Positions 17,762-26,967 of a stretch of 64,000 nucleotides of DNA are shown one piece after another (positions within the stretch are counted from its first letter, which is position 1; each line of letters begins with the position of its first letter). Under the pieces are notes generated by a model, which did not search any database, was not told the origin of the DNA, and was given only the letters and a program-made list of their open reading frames with translations. The translations under genes and the position numbers were made by a program. The stretch is from CAVTWH01 sp963794685 (GTDB lineage: Bacteria > Actinomycetota > Actinomycetes > Mycobacteriales > Micromonosporaceae). Location: NCBI GenBank assembly GCA_963794685.1, contig CAWCFK010000012.1, forward strand, positions 62,001-126,000, written 5' to 3'.

Positions 17762-20220
17762 GTGACCTGGATGCGACGTCGTGACCGCAGCCTGCTCTCC
17801 AACACGCTTTCGCTGCTGGTGTGCGGGCTTCTCGCGGGCGTGGTGGTGGCCGCGGCCGCCTTCCCCGGCATGGCCATGGGCGGCCTCGCCGCCAAGGCCG
17901 GCGCCGATGCCTTCGGCAACCTGCCCACCGTGTTGACCGTGCACCAGTCGCCACAGATCACCCGGGTCTACGCCAGCGACGGCACGACGCTGATCTCCAC
18001 CTTCTACGACGAGAACCGGCGCGACGTGCACCTCGCCGATATCGCCTTGGTGATGCGGCAGGCCATGGTCGCGGCCGAGGACACCCGCTTCTACAAGCAC
18101 AAGGGCGTCGACGTGAAGGGCGTGGCCCGCGCCTTCGTCGTCAACCAGGGCTCCGGCGACACCGAGCAGGGCGCGTCCACGCTGACCATGCAGTACGTCC
18201 GGCTGGCGCTGGAGTACTCGACCAGCGACCCACAGGGCATCGTGGACGCCACCGCCGACACGCCCGGCCGCAAGATCCAGGAGATGCGGTACGCGCTGGC
18301 GCTGGAGAAGCAGCTCAACAAGGACCAGATCCTCGAGCGCTACCTGAACATCGCGCCGTTCGGCAACGGCGCTTTCGGCATCTACGCCGCCGCCCAGGTC
18401 TACTTCGGGGTCGCCCCGAAGGACCTCACCCTGAGCCAGGCCTCCCTGCTCGCCGGTCTGGTCAAGGCGCCGGGGACGTCCAACCCGAAGACCCCCGAGG
18501 GCCTCGCGTACTCGGTGAACCGGCGCGACGTCTACGTCCTGCCCAACATGATCAAGATGGGCTTCATCAACGACGCCGACAAGCAGAAGGCGATCGACAC
18601 CAAGCTCGACTTCAAGGACGGCCACACCGAGCCCAACGGCTGCACCCTGGTACCCACCAACAGCTGGGGCTTCTTCTGCGACTACTTCTACCGCTGGTGG
18701 TCCGAGCAGCCGGCCTTCGGCGCGGACCCGTACGAGCGGCAGAGCCGGCTCAAGAGCGGCGGCTACACCATCGTCACCTCGCTCGACGTGCGGGCCCAGC
18801 TGTCCGCGATGAACAACATCAAGAGCCGCAAGGCGATCGGCAGCTCGGACGCGCTGATGCTGGCCGGCGTGGAGCCCGGCACCGGCCGCATCCAGCTGAT
18901 GGCGGTCAACCGCACCTACAGCAACAACAACGCCAACAACGGCGCCAGCACCGACGTGGCCAAGCGCAACAAGGGCATCAAGGGCAACTACCCGAACACC
19001 ACGGCGCCGCTGATCAGCGGCGGCGGCGACATCGTCGGGTACCAGTTCGGCTCGACCTTCAAGATGTTCACCATGATCGCCGCCCTGGAGAAGGGCATCC
19101 CGCTCGACTACAGCTTCATGCGCCAAGGACGTCTACGAGTCGAAGTTCATCGTCGAGAAGGGCTCGCCGGCGGCCTGCCCGGGCACCAACCACTACTGCC
19201 CGGAGAACGCCGGCAAGGAATCCGGCAACTACAACATGTGGACCGGGTTCGGTAAGTCGGTCAACACCTGGTTCGTACCGCTGGAGGAGCAGGTCGGCGC
19301 CGACAAGGTGGTCGACGTGGCGAAGCGGCTGGGGGTCCAGTTCCGGGCCCGCAGCGGCGACAAGAACCACCCGCTCGACTACGAGTTCGCCAACGAGCCC
19401 GGCTACGCGGCCCAGTGGGGCGCCTTCACCCTCGGCGTCTCGGCCGCCACGCCGCTGGACATGGCCAACGCGTACGCCACGGTGGTGGCTGACGGCCTCT
19501 ACTGCGAGCCGCTGCCGGTCGTGACGATCACCGACTACAGCGGCAACAAGCTCGACGCCGCCAACCCACGCTGCAAGCAGGCCATCTCGGTGGAGGCGGC
19601 GCGCGGCGCGGCCGACGCGGCCCGCTGCCCGGTCGGCGACCAGTCGACGTACGGCAAGTGCGCGGGAACCACCGCCCAGGCCACCAAGGGCATCGTGGGC
19701 AAGCCGGTGGCTGGCAAGACCGGCACCACCGACGGGGACAAGACGGCGGCGTTGATCGTGATGACCAGGGACATCGCGGTCGCCGGCATCATCGCCGACC
19801 CGGACAACCCCTTCCACTCGCCGTACAGCCACAACGAGGTCAACGCCGCGGTCGCGTACACGGTGAAGGACTTCATGAAGAACGTGAAGGCGCCGAAGCC
19901 GTTCATCAAGCCGAACGCCAAAACCGCCTTCGGTGACCGGGTCACCGTTCCCCCTGTGCAGTGCTTCACGGTCGCCGCGGCCCAGGCCGCGATGCGGGCG
20001 AAGGGCCTCGACTCCATCGTCGGCGGCGGCACGGTGCCGTCGCCCTGCCCGGCCGGCACGGTGGCCAGCACCACCCCCAGCGGTACCACCGCCAAGAACT
20101 CCACCGTCACGCTGAACATCAGCGGTGGCGGCGGGCGGCGGCGGCCCAGGTGGCCCAGGTGGGCCCGGCGGACCCGGCGGTGGGGGCGGCGGAGGCGGCG
20201 GGGGCGGCGGCGGTCGTTAG
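17762..20220 (+). CDS. Bifunctional penicillin-binding protein (PonA2-like), frameshifted in this sequence
   Basis: Joined frames give an 820-residue class A PBP: short cytoplasmic head, membrane helix (about 15-40), transglycosylase domain with AAEDTRFYKHKGVD and GASTLTMQYVRL (catalytic Glu in the first), and a transpeptidase domain with the SxxK serine in GSTFKMFT and the KTGTTDGDK motif, then a PASTA-like segment and a Gly/Pro-rich tail. The frame changes near 19122 (before KDVYESKF) and near 20135 in a G-rich run. The true end in the Gly/Pro frame is TAG 20220. Position beside wblA and ArsA ATPases matches ponA2. Loss of this protein by two independent deletions is less likely than sequence error. 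Confidence 0.88.
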
Positions 20221-20242
20221 CCGCACCATCCGGAGTACGTGA

Positions 20243-20275
20243 CGAGGGCCGGCGGATCAACTCCGCCGGCCCTCG
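20243..20275. terminator. Bidirectional terminator between convergent PBP and YqeY genes
   Basis: A perfect 14-base-pair stem (arm CGAGGGCCGGCGGA) with a 5-base TCAAC loop lies between the two stop codons and could serve both strands. Confidence 0.8.
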
Positions 20276-20306
20276 CGTGCGTCGTTCGTACCCCCGGTTC
20301 AGCGCC

Positions 20307-20762
20307 TCACAGACCGAGCTGCCGGCGTACCTCGGCGGCCACCCGACCACCCTCGGCCCGACCGGCGACCGCGACCTGGGCCGCCTTCATCGCCTGCCCC
20401 ATGGCGGCCCTACCGGACGTGTCGATTCCGGCGAGCGCTGCAGCGACGATCCCGGCCAGTTCGTCGTCGCCGAGCTGCCGCGGCAGGTACCGCTCCAGCA
20501 CCTGCTCCTCGGCCCGCTCCTTGTCGGCCATCTCGGCGCGACCGGCGTCGGCGAACGCGGTCGCCGCTTCCCGACGCTTCTTCGCCTCCCGGGTGAGGAC
20601 GGCGAGAACTGCCTCGTCGTCGAGTTCACGGGCCTTCGTGCCGGCCACCTCGGCGTTGCGGACGGCGGTGATCGCCATCCGCAGGGTGGACGTGACCAGG
20701 TCGTCGCGGGCCTTCATGGCGCCCCGGAGATCGGCCTCCAGCCGGTCCTTCAGCGTGCTCAT
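20307..20762 (-). CDS. GatB/YqeY domain protein
   Basis: The 151-residue protein begins MSTLKDRLEADLRGAMKARD and ends with GQAMKAAQVAVAGRAEGGRVAAEVRRQL, both classic for the YqeY family, which resembles the tRNA-binding C-terminal domain of GatB. A central KKRREAATAFADAGRAEMADKERAEE helix is charged. Family members may bind tRNA or aminoacyl-tRNA, but no role is proven. The open frame extends far upstream, but the family start and the divergent gene 18 bases away fix the ATG at 20762. Confidence 0.9.
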   Translation of the reverse strand: MSTLKDRLEADLRGAMKARDDLVTSTLRMAITAVRNAEVAGTKARELDDEAVLAVLTREAKKRREAATAFADAGRAEMADKERAEEQVLERYLPRQLGDDELAGIVAAALAGIDTSGRAAMGQAMKAAQVAVAGRAEGGRVAAEVRRQLGL

Positions 20763-20780
20763 GGGTAGGAAACTACCCTG

Positions 20781-21680
20781 GTGCCCATGCGCACGCGTAC
20801 TGCTATTCGTCTGCTCGGGGCGACCGCCGCCGCCGGGGCCGCCACCCTCGCCTACGCCAGCCTGGTCGAACGCAACATGTTCACGCTGCGCCGCTTCGAC
20901 GTCCCGGTGCTCGCCCCCGACGCCGAACCGCTGCGCGTGCTGCACCTGTCCGACCTGCACATGACCCCCGGCCAGCGGCGCAAGCAGGACTGGGTGGCCG
21001 GCCTGGCCGGTACCGACCCGGACTTCGTGGTGGTGACCGGCGACAACATGGCCCACCCGGAGGCGCTGACCGGCGTGATCCGTGCCCTGCAGCCGCTGCT
21101 GGACCTGCCCGGCGCCTTCGTCTTCGGCTCCAACGACTACCGGGGCCCGGTCTTCAAGAACCCGTTCAGCTACTTCGACAAGCATCGCGAGTACCGCCAG
21201 GGCGTCGACCTGCCGCACCAGGAGCTGCGGGAGATTCTGGTGGGCGCCGGCTGGGCCGACCTGAACAACGCCCGTGCCGAGGTCAAGGCCGGTGGCCGCA
21301 GCATCGCCCTGGTCGGCGTGGACGACCCGCACATCGGCCGGGACGACTACTCGTCCGTTGCCGGCCCGGCCGACCCGAACGCCGCCGTCCGCCTCGGCCT
21401 CACCCACTCGCCCGAGCCGGAGATCCTCACCAGGATGGCCGCCGACGGCTACGACCTGCTGCTCGCCGGCCACACCCACGGCGGCCAGGTGTGCGTCCCC
21501 GGGTACGGCGCGCTGGTCACCAACTGCGGCCTGGACCGCCGGATGGCCAAGGGCCTGCACCCGTGGCCCACCTCCCGGGCCTGGCTGCACGTCTCCGCCG
21601 GCCTCGGTACCCACCCCACCGCGCCGGTGCGCTTCGCCTGCCCGCCGGAGGCCGCCCTGCTCACCCTGATCCCCCGCTGA
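20781..21680 (+). CDS. Calcineurin-like metallophosphoesterase (Rv3683-like)
   Basis: The five metallophosphatase blocks are visible in order: LHLSDLHM, VVTGDNM, GSNDYRGP, LTHSPE and LAGHTHGGQV, supplying the dimetal ligands. An N-terminal hydrophobic stretch (LLGATAAAGAATLAYASLVE) may be a membrane anchor. Either GTG 20781 or ATG 20787 could be the start. The mycobacterial orthologue is next to ponA2, as here, which suggests a cell-envelope substrate, but the substrate is unknown. Confidence 0.9.
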   Translation: MPMRTRTAIRLLGATAAAGAATLAYASLVERNMFTLRRFDVPVLAPDAEPLRVLHLSDLHMTPGQRRKQDWVAGLAGTDPDFVVVTGDNMAHPEALTGVIRALQPLLDLPGAFVFGSNDYRGPVFKNPFSYFDKHREYRQGVDLPHQELREILVGAGWADLNNARAEVKAGGRSIALVGVDDPHIGRDDYSSVAGPADPNAAVRLGLTHSPEPEILTRMAADGYDLLLAGHTHGGQVCVPGYGALVTNCGLDRRMAKGLHPWPTSRAWLHVSAGLGTHPTAPVRFACPPEAALLTLIPR

Positions 21681-21754
21681 CCAGGGCACCAGGCCCCGGA
21701 GGGATACCCAGGTTTGCGTCCCCGGGGTGGTCAGCTACGATTGCTCGGCACGCC

Positions 21755-21829
<75 letters not shown>

Positions 21830-21838
21830 CAGAGGTCA

Positions 21839-21869
21839 GAGGGCATATCCGGTCGACGGGTATGCCCTC
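21839..21869 (+). terminator. Stem-loop after tRNA-Pro
   Basis: Arms GAGGGCATA and TATGCCCTC form a 9-base-pair stem with a 13-base loop, starting 10 bases after the tRNA end. Confidence 0.6.
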
Positions 21870-22008
21870 AGTGCTTTCTCCGAGTGCTGACCGGGTAGGT
21901 CAAGCGGCCGCGGGGTGGCCCATCGGCGATCCCTTGCGCCAGCGGGCCTCGATGCGGCGGGGCTGTGACCTGGTGAAATCCGGGAGACGACCTACACTCA
22001 CGCGCGTG

Positions 22009-22203
22009 ATGCCTGGACCGTGGCCGAGCGATGACGACGAAGAAACCTTCGTGCGCCGGCCTGGGTCGAGACCTGTCGCCAATGTGCTTGCCGGGCTGAC
22101 GGCCGTGTTTTTCGGCTTTGCGGCGCTCGTTCTTGTGGTCCCACTGCTCCTGTGGACACTGGGCTTCACGCTGGTGCTGTGGATGAGCCTGCCCCGACCC
22201 TGA
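22009..22203 (+). CDS. Small single-pass membrane protein, unknown
   Basis: A 64-residue product starts at ATG 22009 (GTG 22006 also possible). The first 25 residues are polar and acidic (PSDDDEETFVRRPGSRP) and the rest is one or two membrane helices (VLAGLTAVFFGFAALVLVVP then LLLWTLGFTLVLWM). Reading is supported by the hydrophobic pattern and codon bias; no family is recognised. It is an orphan gene downstream of tRNA-Pro. Confidence 0.5.
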   Translation: MPGPWPSDDDEETFVRRPGSRPVANVLAGLTAVFFGFAALVLVVPLLLWTLGFTLVLWMSLPRP

Positions 22204-22350
22204 ACCTGCTTGCCTCCGGCGCTTGTGGCTTCGGCGTGGCCGTTGGCGATTGTCCCGAACATGCGGCGTGCGGCGTGGGTTTCATCTGTACCCAGGCGTA
22301 GCCGGATCGGCTTGGCCGGGTACTCGATCGTTGGGCCGATCGGCTCCAGA

Positions 22351-22953
22351 TCATGCTCCGCTGGCATGGGAGTACTTTGTGGCGGCGCTGGGATCGTGGC
22401 CGGTCGGCTGCTTTCCCGGGTCCGTCAGTGCGAGCCGGATGCCGGCGATGATGAGGTCCAGTCCTGCGGTGAACTGCCTGTCACGCTCGGCTCGGGGGAG
22501 ATCCGTCTGGCGGTTCTGCTCCTCGATGGTGAACCCGTTGACGTAGGCCAGGACCGTGTCGACGGCCGAGATCGCGGCGTCCTGTGACAGGCCGGCAGCC
22601 GTCAGGACGCCCAGGAACGTGTGCCAGCTGGCCAAGACCGAGGGTCCGGGCTTGCGGAAGGTCGTGACAAGTCGGGCGCCGTCGCGTCGGGTGAGCATCG
22701 CGGCCCGTGATCCGACGGCGATCCGGCGTACCGACTCGTCCCAGTCGGCCCCGGGCGGCGCTTCGACGGTCTCGGTGGCGACGAGGCGCTCGACCATCGC
22801 GTCCAGTAGCGCCGCCTTGCTCGGAAAGTGCCGGTAGAGCCCGCCCGCCTGCACGTCGAGTCGCGCTGCCAACCGCCGGAGGGTGAGCGCGTCGAGCCCC
22901 ACCTCGTCGAGCAGTTCCAGCGCCGCGTCCAGGACCACGTCTCGTCGTGCCAC
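22351..22953 (-). CDS. TetR-family transcriptional repressor
   Basis: The 200-residue protein starts at GTG 22953 behind GGAGG. The N-terminal helix-turn-helix (LTLRRLAARLDVQAGGLYRHFPSKAALLDAM) is a typical TetR recognition unit, and the remaining helices resemble the TetR_C_1 ligand domain of tetracycline repressors. Two identical palindromes at 23006-23036 lie in the divergent intergenic region and are its likely operator. The divergent target seems to have been a flavin monooxygenase, of which only a fragment remains, followed by an intact hydrolase. Confidence 0.88.
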   Translation of the reverse strand: MARRDVVLDAALELLDEVGLDALTLRRLAARLDVQAGGLYRHFPSKAALLDAMVERLVATETVEAPPGADWDESVRRIAVGSRAAMLTRRDGARLVTTFRKPGPSVLASWHTFLGVLTAAGLSQDAAISAVDTVLAYVNGFTIEEQNRQTDLPRAERDRQFTAGLDLIIAGIRLALTDPGKQPTGHDPSAATKYSHASGA

Positions 22954-23005
22954 GCACACCTCCGGAAGTTGGCTACAGCTTGCCATTTCGCGACCCGACG
23001 CTAGA

Positions 23006-23036
23006 GTGAACTTAGTTCACTGTGAACTTAGTTCAC
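23006..23036. promoter_or_regulatory. Tandem TetR operator: two identical 15-base palindromes
   Basis: The palindrome GTGAACTTAGTTCAC occurs at 23006-23020 and again at 23022-23036, one base apart (16 bases centre to centre). Identical tandem palindromes in front of a TetR gene are typical autoregulatory operators. Confidence 0.85.
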
Positions 23037-23045
23037 TCGACGGAG

Positions 23046-23175
23046 ACTCATCCGCATCATCGTCATCGGGGCTGGTCTCGGCAGTCTCGCCCGGCCCGGG
23101 CGCTGCGGAGCGCTGGCGTGGAGGTCGACGTCTACGAGCGCGATCCCGCGTCGTCGCGAAGGTGACGAGCGGATG
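23046..23175 (+). pseudogene. Remnant of an FAD-dependent monooxygenase N-terminus
   Basis: The sequence reads RIIVIGAGLGSLA, the Rossmann GxGxxG dinucleotide motif, then after a one-base shift AGVEVDVYERDPAS, the usual second-strand acidic end of a flavin monooxygenase. It then stops after about 40 codons, and no start codon precedes it. The rest of the enzyme is gone. A TetR repressor divergent from a TetX-like monooxygenase is a common pair, so this is probably a deletion scar. Confidence 0.6.
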
Positions 23176-23228
23176 AGTCGGCCGCCGGACACCGTCGTCA
23201 CCGGCCGATCTCGACGAGGAAGAGGCTC

Positions 23229-24077
23229 ATGAGCAGCTACAGCAAGGGTTCCGTCAGGTCTGCCGACGGGACGGTGATCGGGTACCGCCGATTGGGCAGC
23301 GGTCCCGAGGTGATTCTCCTGCACGGGGGGATGCAGTCGGCGCAGCACCTGATGCGGCTTGCCGGTGCCCTGGCGGACGAGTTCACCGTGAACGTGCCCG
23401 ACCGGCGCGGGCGCGGCCTGAGCGGATCCCACGGTGCCAACTACAGCGTGCTGCGGGAGGTCGAGGACGTCCAGGCACTGGCCACCGTGACCGGGGCGTC
23501 CCGGATCTTCGGCCTGAGCGCGGGCGGGCTCGTCACGTTGCGGACGGCCCTGTCCACCCCGGCTCTCGACCGGGTCGCCGTGTACGAGCCCCCGCTGTCA
23601 GTGCACGGGTCGGTGCCGCTGGGCTGGGTACCGCGGTTCGAGCGCGAGCTCGCCGCAGGCAGAACCGCCGCCGCACTGGTGACGACGCTGAAGGGTCTGG
23701 GCGTCGAGCCGGTGATCGGCCGGATGCCGCGGTTCGTGCTCGCGCCGCTGCTGCCACTGGCGCTACGCGCACAGCATGCCGGGTCCGGAGACGATGTGCC
23801 GATCATGGAGCTCGTCCCCACGCAACAGTTCGAGGCGCGGTTGATCCGGGAGCTGGCGGACACCGTGCAGGACTACTCGGCGGTGAGGTCCCAGGTGCTC
23901 CTGCTCAACGGCGCGAAGAGCCCGTCGTACTTCGGTGTCGCGCTCGATGCCCTGTCGGCCGTACTCCCGCACGCCCGACGCCACACCTTCCCGGGCCTGC
24001 GCCATTCCGGCCCGGACGACGACGGCGACCCGCAGCGGGTGGCCGAGATCCTGCGCGCCTTCTTCAAGCAGGGGTAG
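23229..24077 (+). CDS. Alpha/beta hydrolase
   Basis: The 282-residue enzyme has an oxyanion loop LLHGGMQSA, the nucleophile elbow IFGLSAGGLV (Ser about 98), a candidate acid after VLLLNGAKSP and the catalytic His in PGLRHSGPD. This is the Ser-Asp/Glu-His hydrolase layout with a cap of helices in the middle. There is no signal peptide. The start ATG 23229 is preceded by GAGGAAGAG. Because the TetR operator lies upstream it may belong to the same regulon. The substrate is unknown. Confidence 0.85.
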   Translation: MSSYSKGSVRSADGTVIGYRRLGSGPEVILLHGGMQSAQHLMRLAGALADEFTVNVPDRRGRGLSGSHGANYSVLREVEDVQALATVTGASRIFGLSAGGLVTLRTALSTPALDRVAVYEPPLSVHGSVPLGWVPRFERELAAGRTAAALVTTLKGLGVEPVIGRMPRFVLAPLLPLALRAQHAGSGDDVPIMELVPTQQFEARLIRELADTVQDYSAVRSQVLLLNGAKSPSYFGVALDALSAVLPHARRHTFPGLRHSGPDDDGDPQRVAEILRAFFKQG

Positions 24078-24085
24078 GGCGGCGT

Positions 24086-24658
24086 TCAGCTGTCCGTGCA
24101 GAGGCGGGCGTGCAGGTGCATGTCGTGCCAGCCGTCGGCGTGGCGGGCGTTCCCGCGCTTGGTGCCCTCGGCGACGAACCCGGCGTGCTGTGCGACCCGG
24201 CAGGAAGCCGCGTTCGCTGTCGAGTGGCTCAACTGGAGTCGGTGCAGTCCCAGCGTTCCGAAGGACCAGTCGGTCAGGACGCCCAGGGCTCGAGGGGCGA
24301 TGCGACGACCACGCGCGGCCGGCAGCACCCAGTACGACACCGACGCCGAGCCCTCGACGAGATCGACGTGCCGCAGGCCGGCCTGCCCGACGACGTTGCC
24401 TTCGTCGAGCACGGCCCACGCCGCATCGGTTTCGTCGCGCCACCGCCCGGGCCAGGAGGCGATCCAGTCGGCGGCCTCCCGGTCGGTCATCGACCGGCAG
24501 TGCCACCGCTGAATGGCGGGATCGGCGAATGCCGCCATCACAGTCGGACAATCCGACGCCTGCCACGGCCGAAGTGTCAGCCCGTTCGCGGTGAGCTCGG
24601 GCTGCGTCAACGCGGCCATCGTGCCGGGCGGAAGAGCGGGCGTGGCAAGTGACGGCAC
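24086..24658 (-). CDS. GNAT acetyltransferase, RimJ/RimL-like
   Basis: The protein has the RimL-type layout: LTLRPWQASDCPTVMAAFADPAIQRW at the start, WAVLDEGNVVGQAGLRHVD, the SVSYWVLPAARGRRIAPRAL acetyl-CoA loop, and NAASCRVAQHAGFVAEG at the C-terminus. I choose GTG 24658 (reading PSLATPALPPGT next) because family members usually begin with a similar segment; ATG 24619 is the alternative. It would acetylate an amine, possibly a protein N-terminus or small molecule, which cannot be settled here. Convergent with the hydrolase gene. Confidence 0.82.
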   Translation of the reverse strand: MPSLATPALPPGTMAALTQPELTANGLTLRPWQASDCPTVMAAFADPAIQRWHCRSMTDREAADWIASWPGRWRDETDAAWAVLDEGNVVGQAGLRHVDLVEGSASVSYWVLPAARGRRIAPRALGVLTDWSFGTLGLHRLQLSHSTANAASCRVAQHAGFVAEGTKRGNARHADGWHDMHLHARLCTDS

Positions 24659-24812
24659 GCTGCGACTGTAGGGCAGACGGCGTGATCGTCGGTGGCGCCG
24701 GGCAATCCGGTGCCCCTTACCGGACCCGTACACGGCGTTGACGGCGATCGGGTGTCCAGCCGGCACGGTGGAGACGCGTCAGGCAACCCGCCACTGTGGA
24801 AGGACCACCGCA

Positions 24813-25406
24813 ATGAAGCTGCGCCTCGCCCTGGCCACCGCCGCGCTCGCCGGCATCGGCCTGCTCGGCCTCACCGCCTGCCAGCAGGGGGTAGCCGCCG
24901 GCTCGGCCGGCGGCGACACCAGCACCACCCTCACGGCCGAGGAGACCGCGCTGACCACCCTGGGTTACAGCCCGGAGGACGTGATCACCGACGTGCCGGC
25001 CGGCGACGGCACCCCCGCGCCGAGCGCGTCGGGCAGCGTCGCGCCCAGCGGGAAAGCCGGCAAAGCCGGTAACGGCAAGCACCCGCGGCTCAAGCGCCTG
25101 GGCGTACGTCGGGCGCTGGCCCGCAACGTCGAACACGGCGAGATCGTGGTGGACACCAAGGACGGCCCGAAGACCATCGTCGTCCAGCGCGGGACGGTCA
25201 CCGCGATCAGCGCCACCTCGATCACCGTGAAGTCGGCCGACGGGTACACGGCGACCTGGACCTTCGGTAGCCCGCTGCACGTCATCGAGCACCGCGCCAC
25301 GATCCAGCCCAAGGACGTCGCGGTCGGCGCGAAGGTGGGCGTCGCCGGCGCCAAGCAGGGCGACAAGGACGTCGCCACCCTCATCGTCATCCCGAACGCG
25401 GGCTGA
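24813..25406 (+). CDS. Secreted lipoprotein with a DUF5666-like beta domain
   Basis: A Lys/Arg head, hydrophobic core and lipobox LLGLTAC put the lipidated Cys at about residue 23. A low-complexity linker (APSASGSVAPSGKAGKAGNGK) follows. The C-terminal part (GEIVVDTKDGPKTIVVQRGTVTAISATSITVKSADG) has the short beta pattern of DUF5666/OB-like surface domains, by resemblance only. The ATG at 24813 has GGAAGGA upstream. Probably anchored to the outer face of the membrane; function unknown. Confidence 0.75.
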   Translation: MKLRLALATAALAGIGLLGLTACQQGVAAGSAGGDTSTTLTAEETALTTLGYSPEDVITDVPAGDGTPAPSASGSVAPSGKAGKAGNGKHPRLKRLGVRRALARNVEHGEIVVDTKDGPKTIVVQRGTVTAISATSITVKSADGYTATWTFGSPLHVIEHRATIQPKDVAVGAKVGVAGAKQGDKDVATLIVIPNAG

Positions 25407-25512
25407 CCCCCGAGCGTCAGGCTGCCCCCGAGCCTCAGGCCGCCCGCAACGTCAGGCTGACCCGCGATATCAGGCTGACCCGCAACACAGGCAAACCCCC
25501 GCAACGTCAGGC
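25407..25512. repeat. Degenerate tandem repeat, about 18-base unit
   Basis: Right after the lipoprotein stop, units resembling CCCGCAACGTCAGGCTGA occur about six times with changes (for example CCCGAGCGTCAGGCTG, CCCGCGATATCAGGCTGA). Purpose unknown. Confidence 0.6.
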
Positions 25513-25540
25513 GGCCCGTGGACCGAGAGGTCCACGGGCC
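25513..25540. terminator. Strong stem-loop terminator
   Basis: Arms GGCCCGTGGACC and GGTCCACGGGCC pair perfectly (12 base pairs) around a GAGA tetraloop, between the lipoprotein gene and the convergent hydrolase. Confidence 0.85.
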
Positions 25541-25592
25541 GTCCTGCTCAGCCCTGGTGTTGGGCCGGGCCGGGCCGCGCTGCCTGCGGGGG

Positions 25593-26414
25593 TTCAGGAG
25601 CGCAGCTCGGCCACGCAGCATTTGACGCTGCCGCCGCCCTTCTTCAGCTCGCCCAGCTCGACCGGGATCGGCTGGTAGCCGGCGGCGGCCAGCTTGGCGG
25701 CCATCCCGGACGCCTCGGCCGGCAGCAGCACGTGCCGGCCGTCGCTGACCAGGTTCAGGCCGAACGCCAGGGCGTCGTCCTCGTCGGCCAGGATGGCCTG
25801 CGGGAACAGGGTCGGCCAATACCCGTCGGGTACCCGGTGAGAACGCCCCCGGGTAGTAGGTGACGGTGTCGTCGTCGAGGGCGGCGAGCGCGGTGTCCAG
25901 GTGGTAGAAGCGCGGGTCGACCAGGCGCAGCGAGATCACCGGGTGGCCCAGCACCTCCTGCGCCTGCGCGTGTGCGGCCGGTTCGGTACGGAAGCCGTGA
26001 CCGGCCAGGATCACCCCCCGGGCGTACGCGAAGTCGCCCTCGCCCTCGTTGACCTCCGTCGGGGCGACGAACGTCCAACGCCGGGTCGGCGGCGTAGAAG
26101 CTCCGGTGGGCGGCGGCTTCGGCAGTGCGCTGCGGGTACCGGAAACGGGCGCCGTAGACCACGCCGCCGACCGAGAACGCGCCGTTGGCGGCGTAGACCA
26201 TGTCCGGCAGGCCGGGCTCGGGGGCCAGCTCGTGGACGGTGTGGCCGAGGTCGACGAGGAGTTCGCGCAGTCGGGTCCACTGCTTGACGGCGAGCTCGGT
26301 GTCGACCGGGGTGGTGGTGTCCATCCACGGGTTGATCTCGTACTCGACCGCGAAGTGCTCGGGCGGGCACAGCAGATAAGTCCGCTTGGTTGCGGTTCGT
26401 ACGCCGATGCTCAC
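25593..26414 (-). CDS. Arginine deiminase/DDAH-type amidinohydrolase, frameshifted
   Basis: Joined frames give about 273 residues of a guanidino-group-modifying enzyme: FAVEYEINPWM and LPDMVYAANGAF (substrate Asp/Asn region) at the N-terminus, EGEGDFAYA, then DPRFYHLDTALAAL with the catalytic His, and the nucleophile Cys in GGGSVKCCVAEL close to the C-terminus. Enzymes of this type hydrolyse arginine or methylarginines to citrulline plus amine. Frame shifts fall near 26077 and 25824; the key residues all survive. GTG 26414 is divergent from an Lrp regulator, a typical amino-acid catabolic arrangement. Ornithine/arginine link is inference. Confidence 0.82.
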
Positions 26415-26481
26415 GATCAAAAGCGTAAGGATCACGGAGTAGGCTGGGCAGCCGTATCTCTTGCGTAGGAGTGGCGAAGCG

Positions 26482-26943
26482 TTGCAGATCGACGAGGTGG
26501 ACCGGCGAATCATTGCGTCGCTGACCCTGGACGCGCGCGCATCGTACGCGGAGATCGGTTTGACCGTTTCGCTGTCCGCACCGGCCGTGAAGCGGCGGGT
26601 GGACCGGCTCCGCGCGGCCGGCGTGATCAGATCCTTCACCGCGGTGGTCGACCCGGCCGCGATCGGCTGGACCACCGAGGCGTTCGTGGAGCTGTTCTGC
26701 ACCGGCCGGACCACCCCGGCGCAGATCGGCGCGGCCACCCGGGCGCACCCGGAGGTGATCGGCGCCTACACCGTCTCCGGTGAGGCCGATGCCCTGGTCC
26801 ACCTGCGCGCGGCCGACATGGCCCACCTGGAGCAGGCGCTGGAGCGGCTGCGCGCCGAACCGTTCGTCACCTCGACGCGCAGCATGATCGTGCTGTCCCG
26901 ACTGGTCGAACACACCACCACCATCCCGCCGCTGCGGGACTGA
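26482..26943 (+). CDS. Lrp/AsnC family regulator
   Basis: The protein has an N-terminal winged HTH (DEVDRRIIASLTLDARASYAEIGLTVSLSAPAVKRRVDRLRAAGVI) and a RAM ligand domain (GAYTVSGEADALVHLRAADM). I place the start at TTG 26482 because AGGAG lies 10 bases upstream; a TTG at 26461 would overlap that site. Lrp proteins respond to amino acids. It is divergent from the deiminase-type hydrolase 67 bases away and probably controls it. Confidence 0.88.
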   Translation: MQIDEVDRRIIASLTLDARASYAEIGLTVSLSAPAVKRRVDRLRAAGVIRSFTAVVDPAAIGWTTEAFVELFCTGRTTPAQIGAATRAHPEVIGAYTVSGEADALVHLRAADMAHLEQALERLRAEPFVTSTRSMIVLSRLVEHTTTIPPLRD

Positions 26944-26967
26944 GCGTCCGTTACCGGGCCGTCCCTG

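Noticed and set aside
20763..21689. N-terminal extension of the YqeY gene through the metallophosphoesterase
   Set aside because: The extension is antisense to a clear gene and lacks homology to YqeY; the family start is at 20762.
21900..22367. 155-codon minus-strand frame after tRNA-Pro
   Set aside because: Its first 50 codons look slightly gene-like, but the rest covers the small membrane protein gene on the other strand and has poor codon bias. It might be a gene remnant; not strong enough to call.
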